A stretch of DNA of 6,356 nucleotides from Lentihominibacter faecis (GTDB lineage Bacteria; Bacillota; Clostridia; Peptostreptococcales; Anaerovoracaceae): positions 1-6,356 of the forward strand of contig NZ_JACRWC010000020.1 in the NCBI RefSeq assembly GCF_014306095.1, in the 5' to 3' direction. Both the position numbers and the translations under genes were made by a program. The notes beneath the pieces were generated by a model that made no database searches, had not been told where the DNA came from, and worked only from the letters and a program-made list of their open reading frames with translations. Every line of letters starts with the position of its first letter. Position 1 is the first letter of the stretch. Shown piece after piece: positions 1 to 6,321 of this stretch.

Positions 1-17
1 ATGTGTATAAGAGACAG
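1..17. other. Nextera mosaic-end adapter remnant (library artefact)
   Basis: The first 17 bases match the 3' part of the 19-bp Tn5 mosaic end used in Nextera tagmentation libraries (ATGTGTATAAGAGACAG, missing only the leading AG). They are not biological sequence, and the insert begins at base 18. The right end of the window carries the same element in the opposite orientation, which confirms the reading. Confidence 0.97.
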
Positions 18-83
18 GTCATGCGGTTTTTATCAACGTTATTCAGGAAGTCTCCATTTATTGGGAATTTAATATGGATATAG
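18..83 (+). CDS. Possible C-terminal tail of a convergent plus-strand gene (partial)
   Basis: From the first insert base, the plus strand reads open for 21 codons to a TAG at 81-83, giving a tail that ends ...KSPFIGNLIWI. A bidirectional terminator begins at the next base, which is where the end of a gene facing the replication operon would be expected. The frame includes an ATG at 21-23 but has no visible ribosome binding site, so this is better read as the cut 3' end of a longer gene than as a small complete one. The tail is hydrophobic and basic and I do not recognise it. An open frame this short can arise by chance; the support comes mainly from the terminator's position. Confidence 0.3.
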   Translation, partial: VMRFLSTLFRKSPFIGNLIWI

Positions 84-120
84 AAAAAGCCCGACACCTT
101 ATTTCTAAGGTCGGGCTTTT
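84..120. terminator. Bidirectional Rho-independent terminator
   Basis: The arms AAAAGCCCGA (85-94) and TCGGGCTTTT (111-120) pair perfectly. An inner stem CCTT/AAGG (97-100 with 107-110) follows a 2-nt bulge, around the loop ATTTCT (101-106). The A-rich left flank and T-rich right flank give a U-tract in either direction. On the minus strand it is the first strong terminator after the primase-helicase stop codon, about 220 nt downstream, so it probably ends the operon. On the plus strand it immediately follows the possible gene end at 83. Confidence 0.9.
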
Positions 121-134
121 GTCTACAGTCTGAT

Positions 135-154
135 TACTCCCCTTTAGGGGAGTA
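135..154. repeat. Inverted repeat (8-bp hairpin)
   Basis: TACTCCCC (135-142) pairs perfectly with GGGGAGTA (147-154) around a TTTA loop. On the plus strand it is followed by CCTTTTTC, so it resembles a second intrinsic terminator reading rightward. On the minus strand it has no good U-tract and would simply be a stable hairpin in the 3' UTR of the operon. It borders the palindromic array at 156-341 but its arm sequence differs from the array's. Confidence 0.7.
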
Positions 155-155
155 C

Positions 156-341
156 CTTTTTCTTCCCTAGGGAAAATCTCGGTAAATCACCGACTTTTTC
201 CCTCTGAGGGAAAGTAGGGAAAATCCTCGACTTTTTCCTTCCCTAGGGAAAATTTTCCCTTCGACTTTTTCCCTGTGAAAGAAAATTTTCCCTTCGAGAA
301 TTTCCCTGTCAGGGAAAGTGTTTCCCTTCGACTTTTTCCTT
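156..341. repeat. Array of ~34-bp palindrome-containing repeats, about six units
   Basis: The core CGACTTTTTCC[CT]T recurs with its CGA at 191, 228, 262 and 329; a diverged copy (CGAGAATTTCCCT) lies at 295 and a partial copy at 156 (CTTTTTCTTCCCT). CGA spacings are 37, 34, 33 and 34 bp. After each core comes an inverted pair of the form TTCCCTnnnAGGGAA: perfect 12-bp palindromes at 163-174 and 239-250, 7-bp arms with a 3-nt loop at 197-213 and 301-317, and a decayed one at 268-284. Neighbouring units join through a second palindrome, AGGGAAAATTTTCCCT at 245-260. The last core touches the primase-helicase stop codon. Unit lengths are not all multiples of three and arm pairing is kept, so selection or spread acts on DNA or RNA structure, not on a peptide. 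It could be iterons of a replication origin, a structured 3' UTR, or a mobile palindromic repeat. Confidence 0.85.
169..203. repeat. Extended hairpin within the array
   Basis: AGGGAAAA (169-176) pairs with TTTTCCCT (196-203). A 2x2 internal loop follows, then TCGGT (179-183) pairs with ACCGA (189-193) around the loop AAATC. It is the longest single fold I can draw in the array. It uses arms from two adjacent short palindromes, so it competes with them. The inner TCGGT/ACCGA stem is present only in this unit. Confidence 0.65.
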
Positions 342-2546
342 CTATTTTTTACCAACAACTCCATCATCGATCCAGAATCCTCCATGCTCTTTCAAGCGAT
401 TTCTTACAGTTTTTTCCGTAACTCCCATATATTCTGACAGTGCTACAAGGGTAACTTTGCCGTCAATACTGCATGCTCCATATGCCATTTCCACCGATTC
501 TTTTTTCTCTTTTTTGCGATCTTCCGGCGTCTTTTTCTTCTTAAAATTTCGTTTCCAACTCACCTGATCGCCGTCCGGCTGAACGTCCTGAAGCACCCCG
601 CTCTGATCTAAAGAATGCGCCGGATAATCAAACCACAGATTCACTGGAGCAAACTTCGGAAACTCTCTGAGCGTCCCCTCGATTCGCCACGCGGTGAGGC
701 TCTCTGCTCGCTTCTCAGCCATTCTTACAGCAGCTTCCGCCTCCCGTGCTTGTATGCCCTCTAAATGGCTGTCACAGGCTTTTTTCATCTGCACAGCGCT
801 GCACATATCATCCTGGGACACATGATCCTCCCAGCGGTCCGAATACTTATCCAGAGTATCGATGCATGCCCTGCAGGTAAACTCGTTCTTTTTCTGCGTA
901 AGGAGCTCTTCGCTGATCTCAAGCTCAATCAGATCCAGCAGTGCATCTGGGTCCCTTGCGAATACCCCGGAGCCCGATGCACGGTCCATGGAGCGCTTCT
1001 GCCCCTGACCACCCTTGCTGTGGTGGTGGCAGTAGATCACCGCTGCACCCAGGTCGCTGCATACGATATCGAACTGGTTGCAGAAATGAGCCATCTGATC
1101 AGCGCTGTTTTCATCACCGGTAATGACCTTATAAATCGGATCGATAATGATCGCGATATAGTCTTTCTTAGCTGCCCGACGAATAAGCTTTGGTGCCAGC
1201 CTGTCCATCGGCACGCTCTTTCCTCTCAGGTTCCAGATATCGATATGATTAAGGTTTGCCGGCTTAATGTGCATTGCCTCATATACATCCTTGAAACGAT
1301 GCAGACAGCTCGCCCGGTCCAGCTCCAGATTAACGTACATCACCTTACCCTTTGCACAATTCCACTGCAGCCACTTCTTACCCTCTGCGATCGCTATGCA
1401 AAGCTCAATGAGCGCATAGGACTTTCCAGCTTTCGACGGACCTGCAAGCAGCATCTTATGTCCCTGCCGAAGCACTCCGTCAATAAGTGGCGGTGAAAGT
1501 GCCGGCAGATCATCCCAGGTATCAAGGAGACTCTCTGGATCCGGAAGATCGTCATTGACGCTTTCGATCCATTCTCTCCATTCCTCCCAGGACTCTTTTC
1601 CGATATTAGTCTCTACGAGAAACTGCTTTCTGCCGTTTCGAATAATTCCCGGCATCCGGGAAAGCCTCGAAGGATTCCTGTTCTGACTATCTATTTTCAG
1701 CCCGTTTTTTCTGCAGACCTCGTAAAGATAATCAACACGCTTTCTGTATTCCTCGTAGCTTCTGGCATCCACCTTTACAATGGCATGCAGACTCTTCTTG
1801 CCGCTGTAGACAAGGCACGCAACTGGAAGATCCAGCTCTCTGATGATGGCATTCTGCTCTTCGATCTCCATATTGTCAGACTCGACCAGGGCAAAACGGT
1901 AATCAGTAACGTTCTCATTTTTCACGCCGCGCCCATCCAGCGGATTGAACCGGATCCATGCACCGGCAGCTTCCTTATAGTCGCCGATTACCGCTCCTAT
2001 ATCATTCTTATTTTTTCCCAGCAGCTCGATCAGCTCTCCAGCGGTCCGGTCATACGCTCCCTTGCTTGGAAGATACTTTCCGTCCTTTTCCCAGCAGCTG
2101 GTCACATATCCGACGTTTTCATCGCTATTAAAAAGCGTTTCCAGATATTTGATCAGTTCCCCAGCAGGATTCCATTCATCCCCCGGCTCATGGATCTCTT
2201 TTCCTTCCAGCCATTCTTTTTCGACAACGACCAGCTCATCCTTGGTGCTGATCTCGGCGTCCCAGTCAAGCTCCATCCCCGGATCCGGCTTCCAGCCTCT
2301 ATCCTTTGCCATCTGCACGATAGTACCGGCAGTTACCTTGGTTCCGGCCATCCCATGGAAGCTGTCCCATTTTTTCTGACACTCTCCACCGTGGTAACGC
2401 TCCCGATCAGCTCTGCTCCAGCTGTCCCAGTCAGCTGCCGTATAACCGTCTTCTTTTAGACCCATTCCTACCGCAAGCCATTCCTCGTAAGAAAGATCTC
2501 TAGGGTCTATATATTGAATTAAATCTACCAGGCTATATTTTTCCAT
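342..2546 (-). CDS. Phage primase-helicase (PriCT-2, AEP-like primase, RepA/DnaB-like ATPase)
   Basis: This 734-residue protein is predicted to prime and unwind phage DNA at the replication fork. Residues about 5-85 look like a PriCT-2 domain (DPRDLSYEEW...AVGMGLK, YHGGECQKKWDSF). Residues about 195-310 resemble an archaeo-eukaryotic primase core: acidic motif ESD (222-224), SGKKSLH (248-254) with H254, and D286 before NRNPSRLSRMPG. Residues about 355-545 form a RecA-fold ATPase with Walker A GPSKAGKS (369-376), Walker B IIID (466-469) and a CHHHSKGG stretch (506-513), as in RepA-type hexameric helicases. The end (about 690-730) resembles a small winged helix, which may bind DNA. The ATG at 2546 has AAGGAGA 7 nt upstream, and the gene overlaps the helicase gene by 22 nt. 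It is the last gene of the operon and its TAG abuts the palindromic array. Family assignment is strong; catalytic roles are inferred from the motifs. Confidence 0.92.
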   Translation of the reverse strand: MEKYSLVDLIQYIDPRDLSYEEWLAVGMGLKEDGYTAADWDSWSRADRERYHGGECQKKWDSFHGMAGTKVTAGTIVQMAKDRGWKPDPGMELDWDAEISTKDELVVVEKEWLEGKEIHEPGDEWNPAGELIKYLETLFNSDENVGYVTSCWEKDGKYLPSKGAYDRTAGELIELLGKNKNDIGAVIGDYKEAAGAWIRFNPLDGRGVKNENVTDYRFALVESDNMEIEEQNAIIRELDLPVACLVYSGKKSLHAIVKVDARSYEEYRKRVDYLYEVCRKNGLKIDSQNRNPSRLSRMPGIIRNGRKQFLVETNIGKESWEEWREWIESVNDDLPDPESLLDTWDDLPALSPPLIDGVLRQGHKMLLAGPSKAGKSYALIELCIAIAEGKKWLQWNCAKGKVMYVNLELDRASCLHRFKDVYEAMHIKPANLNHIDIWNLRGKSVPMDRLAPKLIRRAAKKDYIAIIIDPIYKVITGDENSADQMAHFCNQFDIVCSDLGAAVIYCHHHSKGGQGQKRSMDRASGSGVFARDPDALLDLIELEISEELLTQKKNEFTCRACIDTLDKYSDRWEDHVSQDDMCSAVQMKKACDSHLEGIQAREAEAAVRMAEKRAESLTAWRIEGTLREFPKFAPVNLWFDYPAHSLDQSGVLQDVQPDGDQVSWKRNFKKKKTPEDRKKEKKESVEMAYGACSIDGKVTLVALSEYMGVTEKTVRNRLKEHGGFWIDDGVVGKK

Positions 2547-4153
2547 GCCGTTTCTCCTTCAGTCTTTGGCGGTATATAAGTGTGTGGATCAATGGAGTTT
2601 GGAATTCTCCAGCCGTTTCCTGCGATCCGGTCGATCAGATGCTTAGCCGCAGTAAATTCCCACGTCCCAACATGCTGAAAACCTCTTCCTTCCAGGAAGC
2701 GGATCTGCTTTGGCGTCGTAAGTCCTGCTTTTTTTCTGGCATCGAGCCTGTTAAGAAGCTTTGACGCCTTTCCTGCATTATCGATCTCATCCGGATAGAT
2801 TCCGAGTTTTTCTAAAGCTTTTGTCTGTTTTTCAGATGGCGGCGCCATCTCCCAGCCAAAGGCCGGCACGTACCCGGACAGATCTTCTGCCTGGATGCTC
2901 ATCTCAAACTGCAATGGATCTACAAGTTTTCTCTTGCGGGTCCTCATCTGCTGCAGCTGCTTAGCCAGTGATTCTTCACGCTGCGCTACTACATCTTCTG
3001 CAGCCTGCGCTTCTGCCTCTTCGATATCTACAGGTGCCGGTGCATCCTTGATGTTTTCAGTCATCTGCTTTGCTACTTCTTCATTTTCACAGATCAGGTG
3101 TGCCGGATGACAAAGTTCATGCCGCTCGGTATGCCACAGAAAATCCAGAAGCAAAAGCTCTGTTTTTCCAGTCTGCGGGGAAAGACGTGTACCGCGTCCT
3201 ACCATCTGGCAATAAAGGCTTCGCACCTTTGTCGGCCGGAGCACCACCACACAGTCAACAGACGGACAGTCCCAGCCTTCCGTAAGCAGCATGCTGTTAC
3301 AGAGGACGTTGTATTTTCCATCATCAAAATCCTGCAGCACCTGCGCCCGGTCCATACTCTCGCCATTTACCTCCGCAGCGGCAAAGCCTGCTTTATTGAG
3401 CATCTCGCAAAACTTCTGACTTGTTTTGATCAGAGGCAGGAACACGACAGTCTTCCGATCATGACAAACTTTTCCCATCTCTTCTGCAATTTGCTCCAGA
3501 TATGGATCTAAGGCAGTGCTGATATCGCCTGCCTTAAAGTCTCCCGCCTGCATACTTACCGAAGATAGATCTAGCTTTAACGGTATCGTCTGCGCTTTGA
3601 TCGGACAAAGATATCCTTCCTTGATCGCCTTTGGCAGCGTGTATTCATATGCCAGACTCTCAAAATAGCTTCCGAGGTTCTTCATATCACCCCGATCCGG
3701 CGTTGCCGTCACGCCCAGGACCTTTGCCCCGGAGAAATGCGAAAGCACTTTCTGATAACTGTCTGAGATGCAGTGGTGCGCTTCATCCACGATGATCGTA
3801 TCGAAGTAATCCGGATCAAACTGCTTTAAGCGCTTTTCTCTCATGAGAGTCTGCACAGATCCGACCGTTACCCGAAACCAGCTGCCAATGCAGGTCTGTT
3901 CCGCTTTTTCGGTGGAGCAGTGAAGTCCGGTCGCCGACGCCAGCTTATCTGCAGCCTGATCCAGAAGCTCGCCCCGGTGAGCAAGAATAAGCGCCCTGCC
4001 GCCGGCTCTCACCCGATCTTCTACGATCTTAGAGAAAACGATCGTCTTGCCAGTCCCCGTCGGGAGCACCAGCAAAGTGCGATCGATATTTTCCCATTGC
4101 TCATGAACAGCCTGCCTTGCTTCCTGCTGGTACGGTCTCATTTCCATAGCCAT
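2525..4153 (-). CDS. DEAH-box superfamily 2 helicase, phage replication type
   Basis: This 542-residue protein has a full SF2 helicase motif set: RPYQQEA (6-12), motif I PTGTGKT (31-37), Ia ILAHR (56-60), motif II DEAH (123-126), motif III TATPDR (149-154), IV VVFLP (236-240), V NSMLLTEGWDCPSVD (286-300) and VI QMVGRGTR (316-323). It should couple ATP hydrolysis to translocation on, or remodelling of, DNA. The architecture resembles the RadD/type III restriction 'Res' group more than DEAD RNA helicases. There is no nuclease or methylase motif, so a restriction role is unlikely. After about residue 370 comes a charged, probably helical linker (375-410), then a tail with two copies of a 31-residue motif (440-470 and 480-510) and an end rich in aromatics and prolines. 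The start directly abuts the DUF669 stop (TAAATG), with AGGGG at 4167-4163 as a moderate ribosome site. Met3 and Met5 are alternative starts. Its place between an ssDNA-binding protein and a primase suggests work on replication or recombination intermediates. Confidence 0.92.
   Translation of the reverse strand: MAMEMRPYQQEARQAVHEQWENIDRTLLVLPTGTGKTIVFSKIVEDRVRAGGRALILAHRGELLDQAADKLASATGLHCSTEKAEQTCIGSWFRVTVGSVQTLMREKRLKQFDPDYFDTIIVDEAHHCISDSYQKVLSHFSGAKVLGVTATPDRGDMKNLGSYFESLAYEYTLPKAIKEGYLCPIKAQTIPLKLDLSSVSMQAGDFKAGDISTALDPYLEQIAEEMGKVCHDRKTVVFLPLIKTSQKFCEMLNKAGFAAAEVNGESMDRAQVLQDFDDGKYNVLCNSMLLTEGWDCPSVDCVVVLRPTKVRSLYCQMVGRGTRLSPQTGKTELLLLDFLWHTERHELCHPAHLICENEEVAKQMTENIKDAPAPVDIEEAEAQAAEDVVAQREESLAKQLQQMRTRKRKLVDPLQFEMSIQAEDLSGYVPAFGWEMAPPSEKQTKALEKLGIYPDEIDNAGKASKLLNRLDARKKAGLTTPKQIRFLEGRGFQHVGTWEFTAAKHLIDRIAGNGWRIPNSIDPHTYIPPKTEGETAWKNIAW
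2553..2559 (-). promoter_or_regulatory. Ribosome binding site of the primase-helicase gene
   Basis: AAGGAGA on the minus strand lies 6-7 nt before the ATG at 2546-2544. It sits inside the end of the helicase coding sequence, so ribosomes finishing the helicase pass over it; this fits translational coupling and fixes the start choice. Confidence 0.8.
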
Positions 4154-4681
4154 TTAGAATTTCCCCTGTTCAAATGACATCTGTGCCTGCTGCGGCTGCG
4201 GCGCTGGCTGGCTGGATGCCGGCTCATAGAATTTCTTGATTTCATTGTATGTTTTACCGTTATATTCTCTGGTCCCGACCTTGCATCTTCCTCGGGATCC
4301 CGGGACCATCGCCCAGTTCATTTTTAGCTTCTCACCTTTTTTACGCTGCCCTATTCCTGTAAAGAACGCACACAGCATTCCTTCTACCTTAGTGTGTAAG
4401 AAAAGCTGGTGCCGGATGATCGTTACTCCTTCATGTCCGCTTGCATCTTTTCCTTTGATTCTGATGTGTACGATCGCTTTGTTGCACGGCGGCAGCTTTT
4501 CACTGCCTTCATGCCGTGCACGTTCAAAATCAACTACCTCAAAGTCATAATCTCCTTCCGGGAGCGTTATGTAATCGGGACCATCCTTTTCGATTTCATC
4601 ATCCCAGCCAAACTCTCTGTCATCGAAGCTGTCTGCGCTTCCATTCGGCACGAATCCTTCTGGTACATTTCCGTAACTCAT
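4154..4681 (-). CDS. DUF669 family protein, putative phage ssDNA-binding protein
   Basis: This 175-residue acidic protein has the pattern of phage DUF669 proteins: a 'LPEGDYDFEVVDFERARHEGS' type opening strand region (about 40-60), a central LPPCNKAIVHIRIKG strand (63-77), then IIRHQLFLHTKVEGMLCAFFTGIGQRKKGE (88-117) and a GRCKVGTREYNGKTYNEIKKF strand region (131-151). DUF669 members sit beside Sak4/AAA_24, Erf or similar recombinases in phage genomes and are widely suspected to be OB-fold-like ssDNA-binding proteins; that role is inferred here. Residues 154-168 form a disordered P/Q-rich linker leading to the end MSFEQGKF, a layout like that of SSB (DNA-binding domain, linker, short tip). 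The ATG at 4681 has an excellent AAGGAGG 8 nt upstream, overlapping the stop of the preceding gene. The window has no other SSB candidate. Confidence 0.85.
   Translation of the reverse strand: MSYGNVPEGFVPNGSADSFDDREFGWDDEIEKDGPDYITLPEGDYDFEVVDFERARHEGSEKLPPCNKAIVHIRIKGKDASGHEGVTIIRHQLFLHTKVEGMLCAFFTGIGQRKKGEKLKMNWAMVPGSRGRCKVGTREYNGKTYNEIKKFYEPASSQPAPQPQQAQMSFEQGKF
4163..4167 (-). promoter_or_regulatory. Ribosome binding site of the helicase gene
   Basis: AGGGG on the minus strand lies 9 nt before the ATG at 4153-4151, inside the last codons of the DUF669 gene. It is weaker and more distant than the other sites in this operon. Because the stop and start touch, initiation probably relies partly on ribosomes terminating at the upstream TAA. 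Confidence 0.5.
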
Positions 4682-4689
4682 ATCTTATT

Positions 4690-4696
4690 CCTCCTT
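4690..4696 (-). promoter_or_regulatory. Strong ribosome binding site of the DUF669 gene
   Basis: AAGGAGG, a near-perfect anti-16S match, lies 8 nt before the ATG at 4681-4679 and overlaps the TAA stop (4697-4695) of the Sak4-like gene. It is the strongest such site in the window, consistent with a protein needed in stoichiometric amounts to coat ssDNA. Confidence 0.85.
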
Positions 4697-5768
4697 AAAA
4701 TGGTATTTCCTCATCTAAAATAGCTTTATGAACCTGATCCCAGGCTCCCACTAACACACCTTTGATAAAATCATCTGGATAATTCTCGATCGGCGTCTTC
4801 GCCGGGAAATATCCTTTTTTTGCAACGATATCCTGAATCTGATTCCTTGTAACCTGATGAGCATTCATAAGGTCATAAAGCTGCGTTTTGGCAGAACCAT
4901 CAGAAGCCGGCGTCGGATCAGTCTGTGGCGTTTGCGACTCTGGCTGATTTACCGCTGCAGGTTCATTCATTGCCTGCGCTGCTGCCGGATCTTCTACTGG
5001 TGGGGCAGGTTCCGGCATTTCTGTTCTTCCTGCCGATTTATCCGGAATGGCTGCTGCGATAACTGAGTAATCAAACTCTGCCTTTTCCGGAAAACCCTTT
5101 CGGTTCTTGGCGTCCCAGCACGGATGGTGTACGGTGTGCATCACCCTGCGGCCGCCTTTTGCCTTGGCTTTTTTCATATCCCCAGAGCCTTCCTTAACGA
5201 CAAAGGTCTCATAATTTGCAAAGAGCACCATATCCGCCCATTCTTTCAGCAGCGGTCCGTCTTTTTTCTGTAGCTTCAGTTCCCAGCGATCATAAGCGCC
5301 TGATTCATCCGGCTGCTCAAACTTTCGCATTGTAGCGTGCGCCGTAAATACGACGTTGATTCCAAGATCGATGAGATCCGACAGCCGGTTTAAAAACCGG
5401 CCAAATTCTTCTTCCAGATACACGTAACCTTTCCCGTATCCGAAGCCCTCGATTCCGGACACCTGATTTTTTTCGCACAGATTATTGATGCAAAGTCTTT
5501 CTGCCCAGTCTGCAGTATCGATGATCAGCGAGCTGCAAACATCCGGATTTGCTTTCACCTGATCAATTTCCCACATAAGATATTGCCAGCTGGTGGGTGC
5601 CGGCAGTCTCCTGACGTCAAGCTCTCCTGTAGAGCCTTCCGTATCGATAAAAAGAGGATTCGGAAAGTGCGCTGCAAAAGTCGATTTACCGATTCCCTCC
5701 GGTCCGTAGATCACGACCTTTTGGGCTTTGTTATTGATCTTTCCTGATGTGATATCAACATTCAGCAT
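4695..5768 (-). CDS. Sak4-like P-loop ATPase (AAA_24 type), phage recombinase
   Basis: The 357-residue protein opens with a short RecA-like core: Walker A GPEGIGKST (22-30, K28), FIDTEGS (40-46), Walker B LIIDTAD (81-87, D84) and VVFTAHA (139-145) as the likely sensor strand. This order, with a core of about 240 residues, is typical of phage AAA_24/Sak4 proteins, Rad51-like single-strand annealing recombinases that work with SSB. Residues about 245-292 are a P/A/E-rich disordered linker. Residues 293-350 form a small helical domain (TQLYDLMNAHQVTRNQIQDIV, then PIENYPDDFIKGVLVGAW) that I recall at the ends of other phage recombination proteins. The last residues, LDEEIPF, resemble the SSB C-terminal tip. 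The start overlaps the upstream stop by 1 nt (TAATG), with AGGTGA 6-7 nt before it. Alternatives are a RadA- or DnaC-like accessory ATPase, but the core is short and lacks a zinc motif. Confidence 0.85.
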   Translation of the reverse strand: MLNVDITSGKINNKAQKVVIYGPEGIGKSTFAAHFPNPLFIDTEGSTGELDVRRLPAPTSWQYLMWEIDQVKANPDVCSSLIIDTADWAERLCINNLCEKNQVSGIEGFGYGKGYVYLEEEFGRFLNRLSDLIDLGINVVFTAHATMRKFEQPDESGAYDRWELKLQKKDGPLLKEWADMVLFANYETFVVKEGSGDMKKAKAKGGRRVMHTVHHPCWDAKNRKGFPEKAEFDYSVIAAAIPDKSAGRTEMPEPAPPVEDPAAAQAMNEPAAVNQPESQTPQTDPTPASDGSAKTQLYDLMNAHQVTRNQIQDIVAKKGYFPAKTPIENYPDDFIKGVLVGAWDQVHKAILDEEIPF

Positions 5769-6321
5769 TAAAATTCACCTGCTTTCCATGATGGCGCCGG
5801 CACTTCCGGTTCATTCGGCTTGCTGTAGCCGTCTTCAATAATGATGGAACACTCATCGCCGGTAGAAACTCTCGTTGCGATCACCTGCAGGTTTTCCTGC
5901 TGCAACCATACTCCAAACTCATTTAACGTATCCATATCCATCTGTTCCAGCTTATCCAGAAGCACAAAACCGCACTTCGGATTCAGCTTTCTGACGATAG
6001 CCACTCCAACCTTCATCTGATCTGCTCCGGAGAGGTTGTCCCACTTGAATCCTTTATATGTGAGCTCACCGTCTTCTACCGACAGACCTTCGAGCGGGAG
6101 ATTAGATCCTTTCAGAAGATCCGTACGTTCACTGCGAACCTCTTCCAGCAGTACGGAATACTCGTCGTACTTCTGTGCATATTCCTGCGCTTCGGTTTCA
6201 GCCTTTTCCTTATCCAGATTCACTCTGACTTTCCGGTTGATTTCTTCGATATCCGAGATGTTCTTTTCGAGCTCTGCCGTAGATTCGTCATGCAGATCCG
6301 CAGCATCCATCCGGGCGATAT
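5768..6321 (-). CDS. SMC/Rad50-like coiled-coil ATPase, C-terminal part (5'-truncated)
   Basis: This is the end of a phage AAA/ABC-type ATPase whose N-terminal Walker A half lies beyond the contig. Numbering from the Met at 6310, residues about 10-66 are a charged coiled coil rich in E and K. They are followed by strands (GLSVEDGELTYKGFKW) and the ATPase head: ABC signature LSGADQ (93-98), Walker B GFVLLD (114-119) running into KLEQMD (120-125), and VIATRVS (143-149) in the H-loop region. The tail is proline-rich and ends WKAGEF. The ATG at 6310 is probably not the start: nothing like a ribosome site precedes it, the frame stays open through every insert base (encoding IAR before it), and the first in-frame stop (TAA at 6331-6329) lies inside the adapter. 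Homologues of this kind open phage recombination modules and are thought to act on DNA ends or ssDNA. The lysine after the Walker B aspartate, where SMC proteins have glutamate, is unusual. Confidence 0.85.
5775..5780 (-). promoter_or_regulatory. Ribosome binding site of the Sak4-like gene
   Basis: AGGTGA on the minus strand lies 6 nt before the ATG at 5768-5766, within the end of the SMC-like gene. The stop and start share one base (TAATG), so coupling by termination-reinitiation is likely. Confidence 0.7.

Noticed and set aside
1..17. Natural Tn5/IS50 transposon end
   Set aside because: The sequence is the engineered mosaic end, the other contig end carries the sequencing adapter directly attached to it, and there is no transposase gene.
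156..341. CRISPR array
   Set aside because: Units are contiguous, diverged and internally palindromic, with no conserved direct repeats separated by unique spacers of constant length, and no cas gene is present.
167..385. Minus-strand 72-codon frame with a repeated REKVEGKIFPREG-like peptide
   Set aside because: It overlaps the end of the primase gene in another frame, has no ribosome site, and its peptide repeat is only a readout of the palindromic DNA array, whose unit lengths (33, 34, 37) do not keep the reading frame.
765..1496. Long plus-strand frame of 243 codons opposite the primase-helicase gene
   Set aside because: It lies wholly inside a gene with clear primase and ATPase motifs, has no recognisable domain and no ribosome site, and is a shadow frame.
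1785..2459. Second long plus-strand frame of 224 codons
   Set aside because: It is antisense to the PriCT-2 and primase regions, with a composition typical of a shadow frame and no start signals.
3098..3511. Plus-strand frame opposite the helicase gene
   Set aside because: It is antisense to conserved motifs IV to VI of the helicase and has no independent support.
2525..4153. Restriction-modification or defence helicase
   Set aside because: The protein shows SF2 motifs but no nuclease, methylase or specificity domain, and its neighbours are phage replication and recombination genes.
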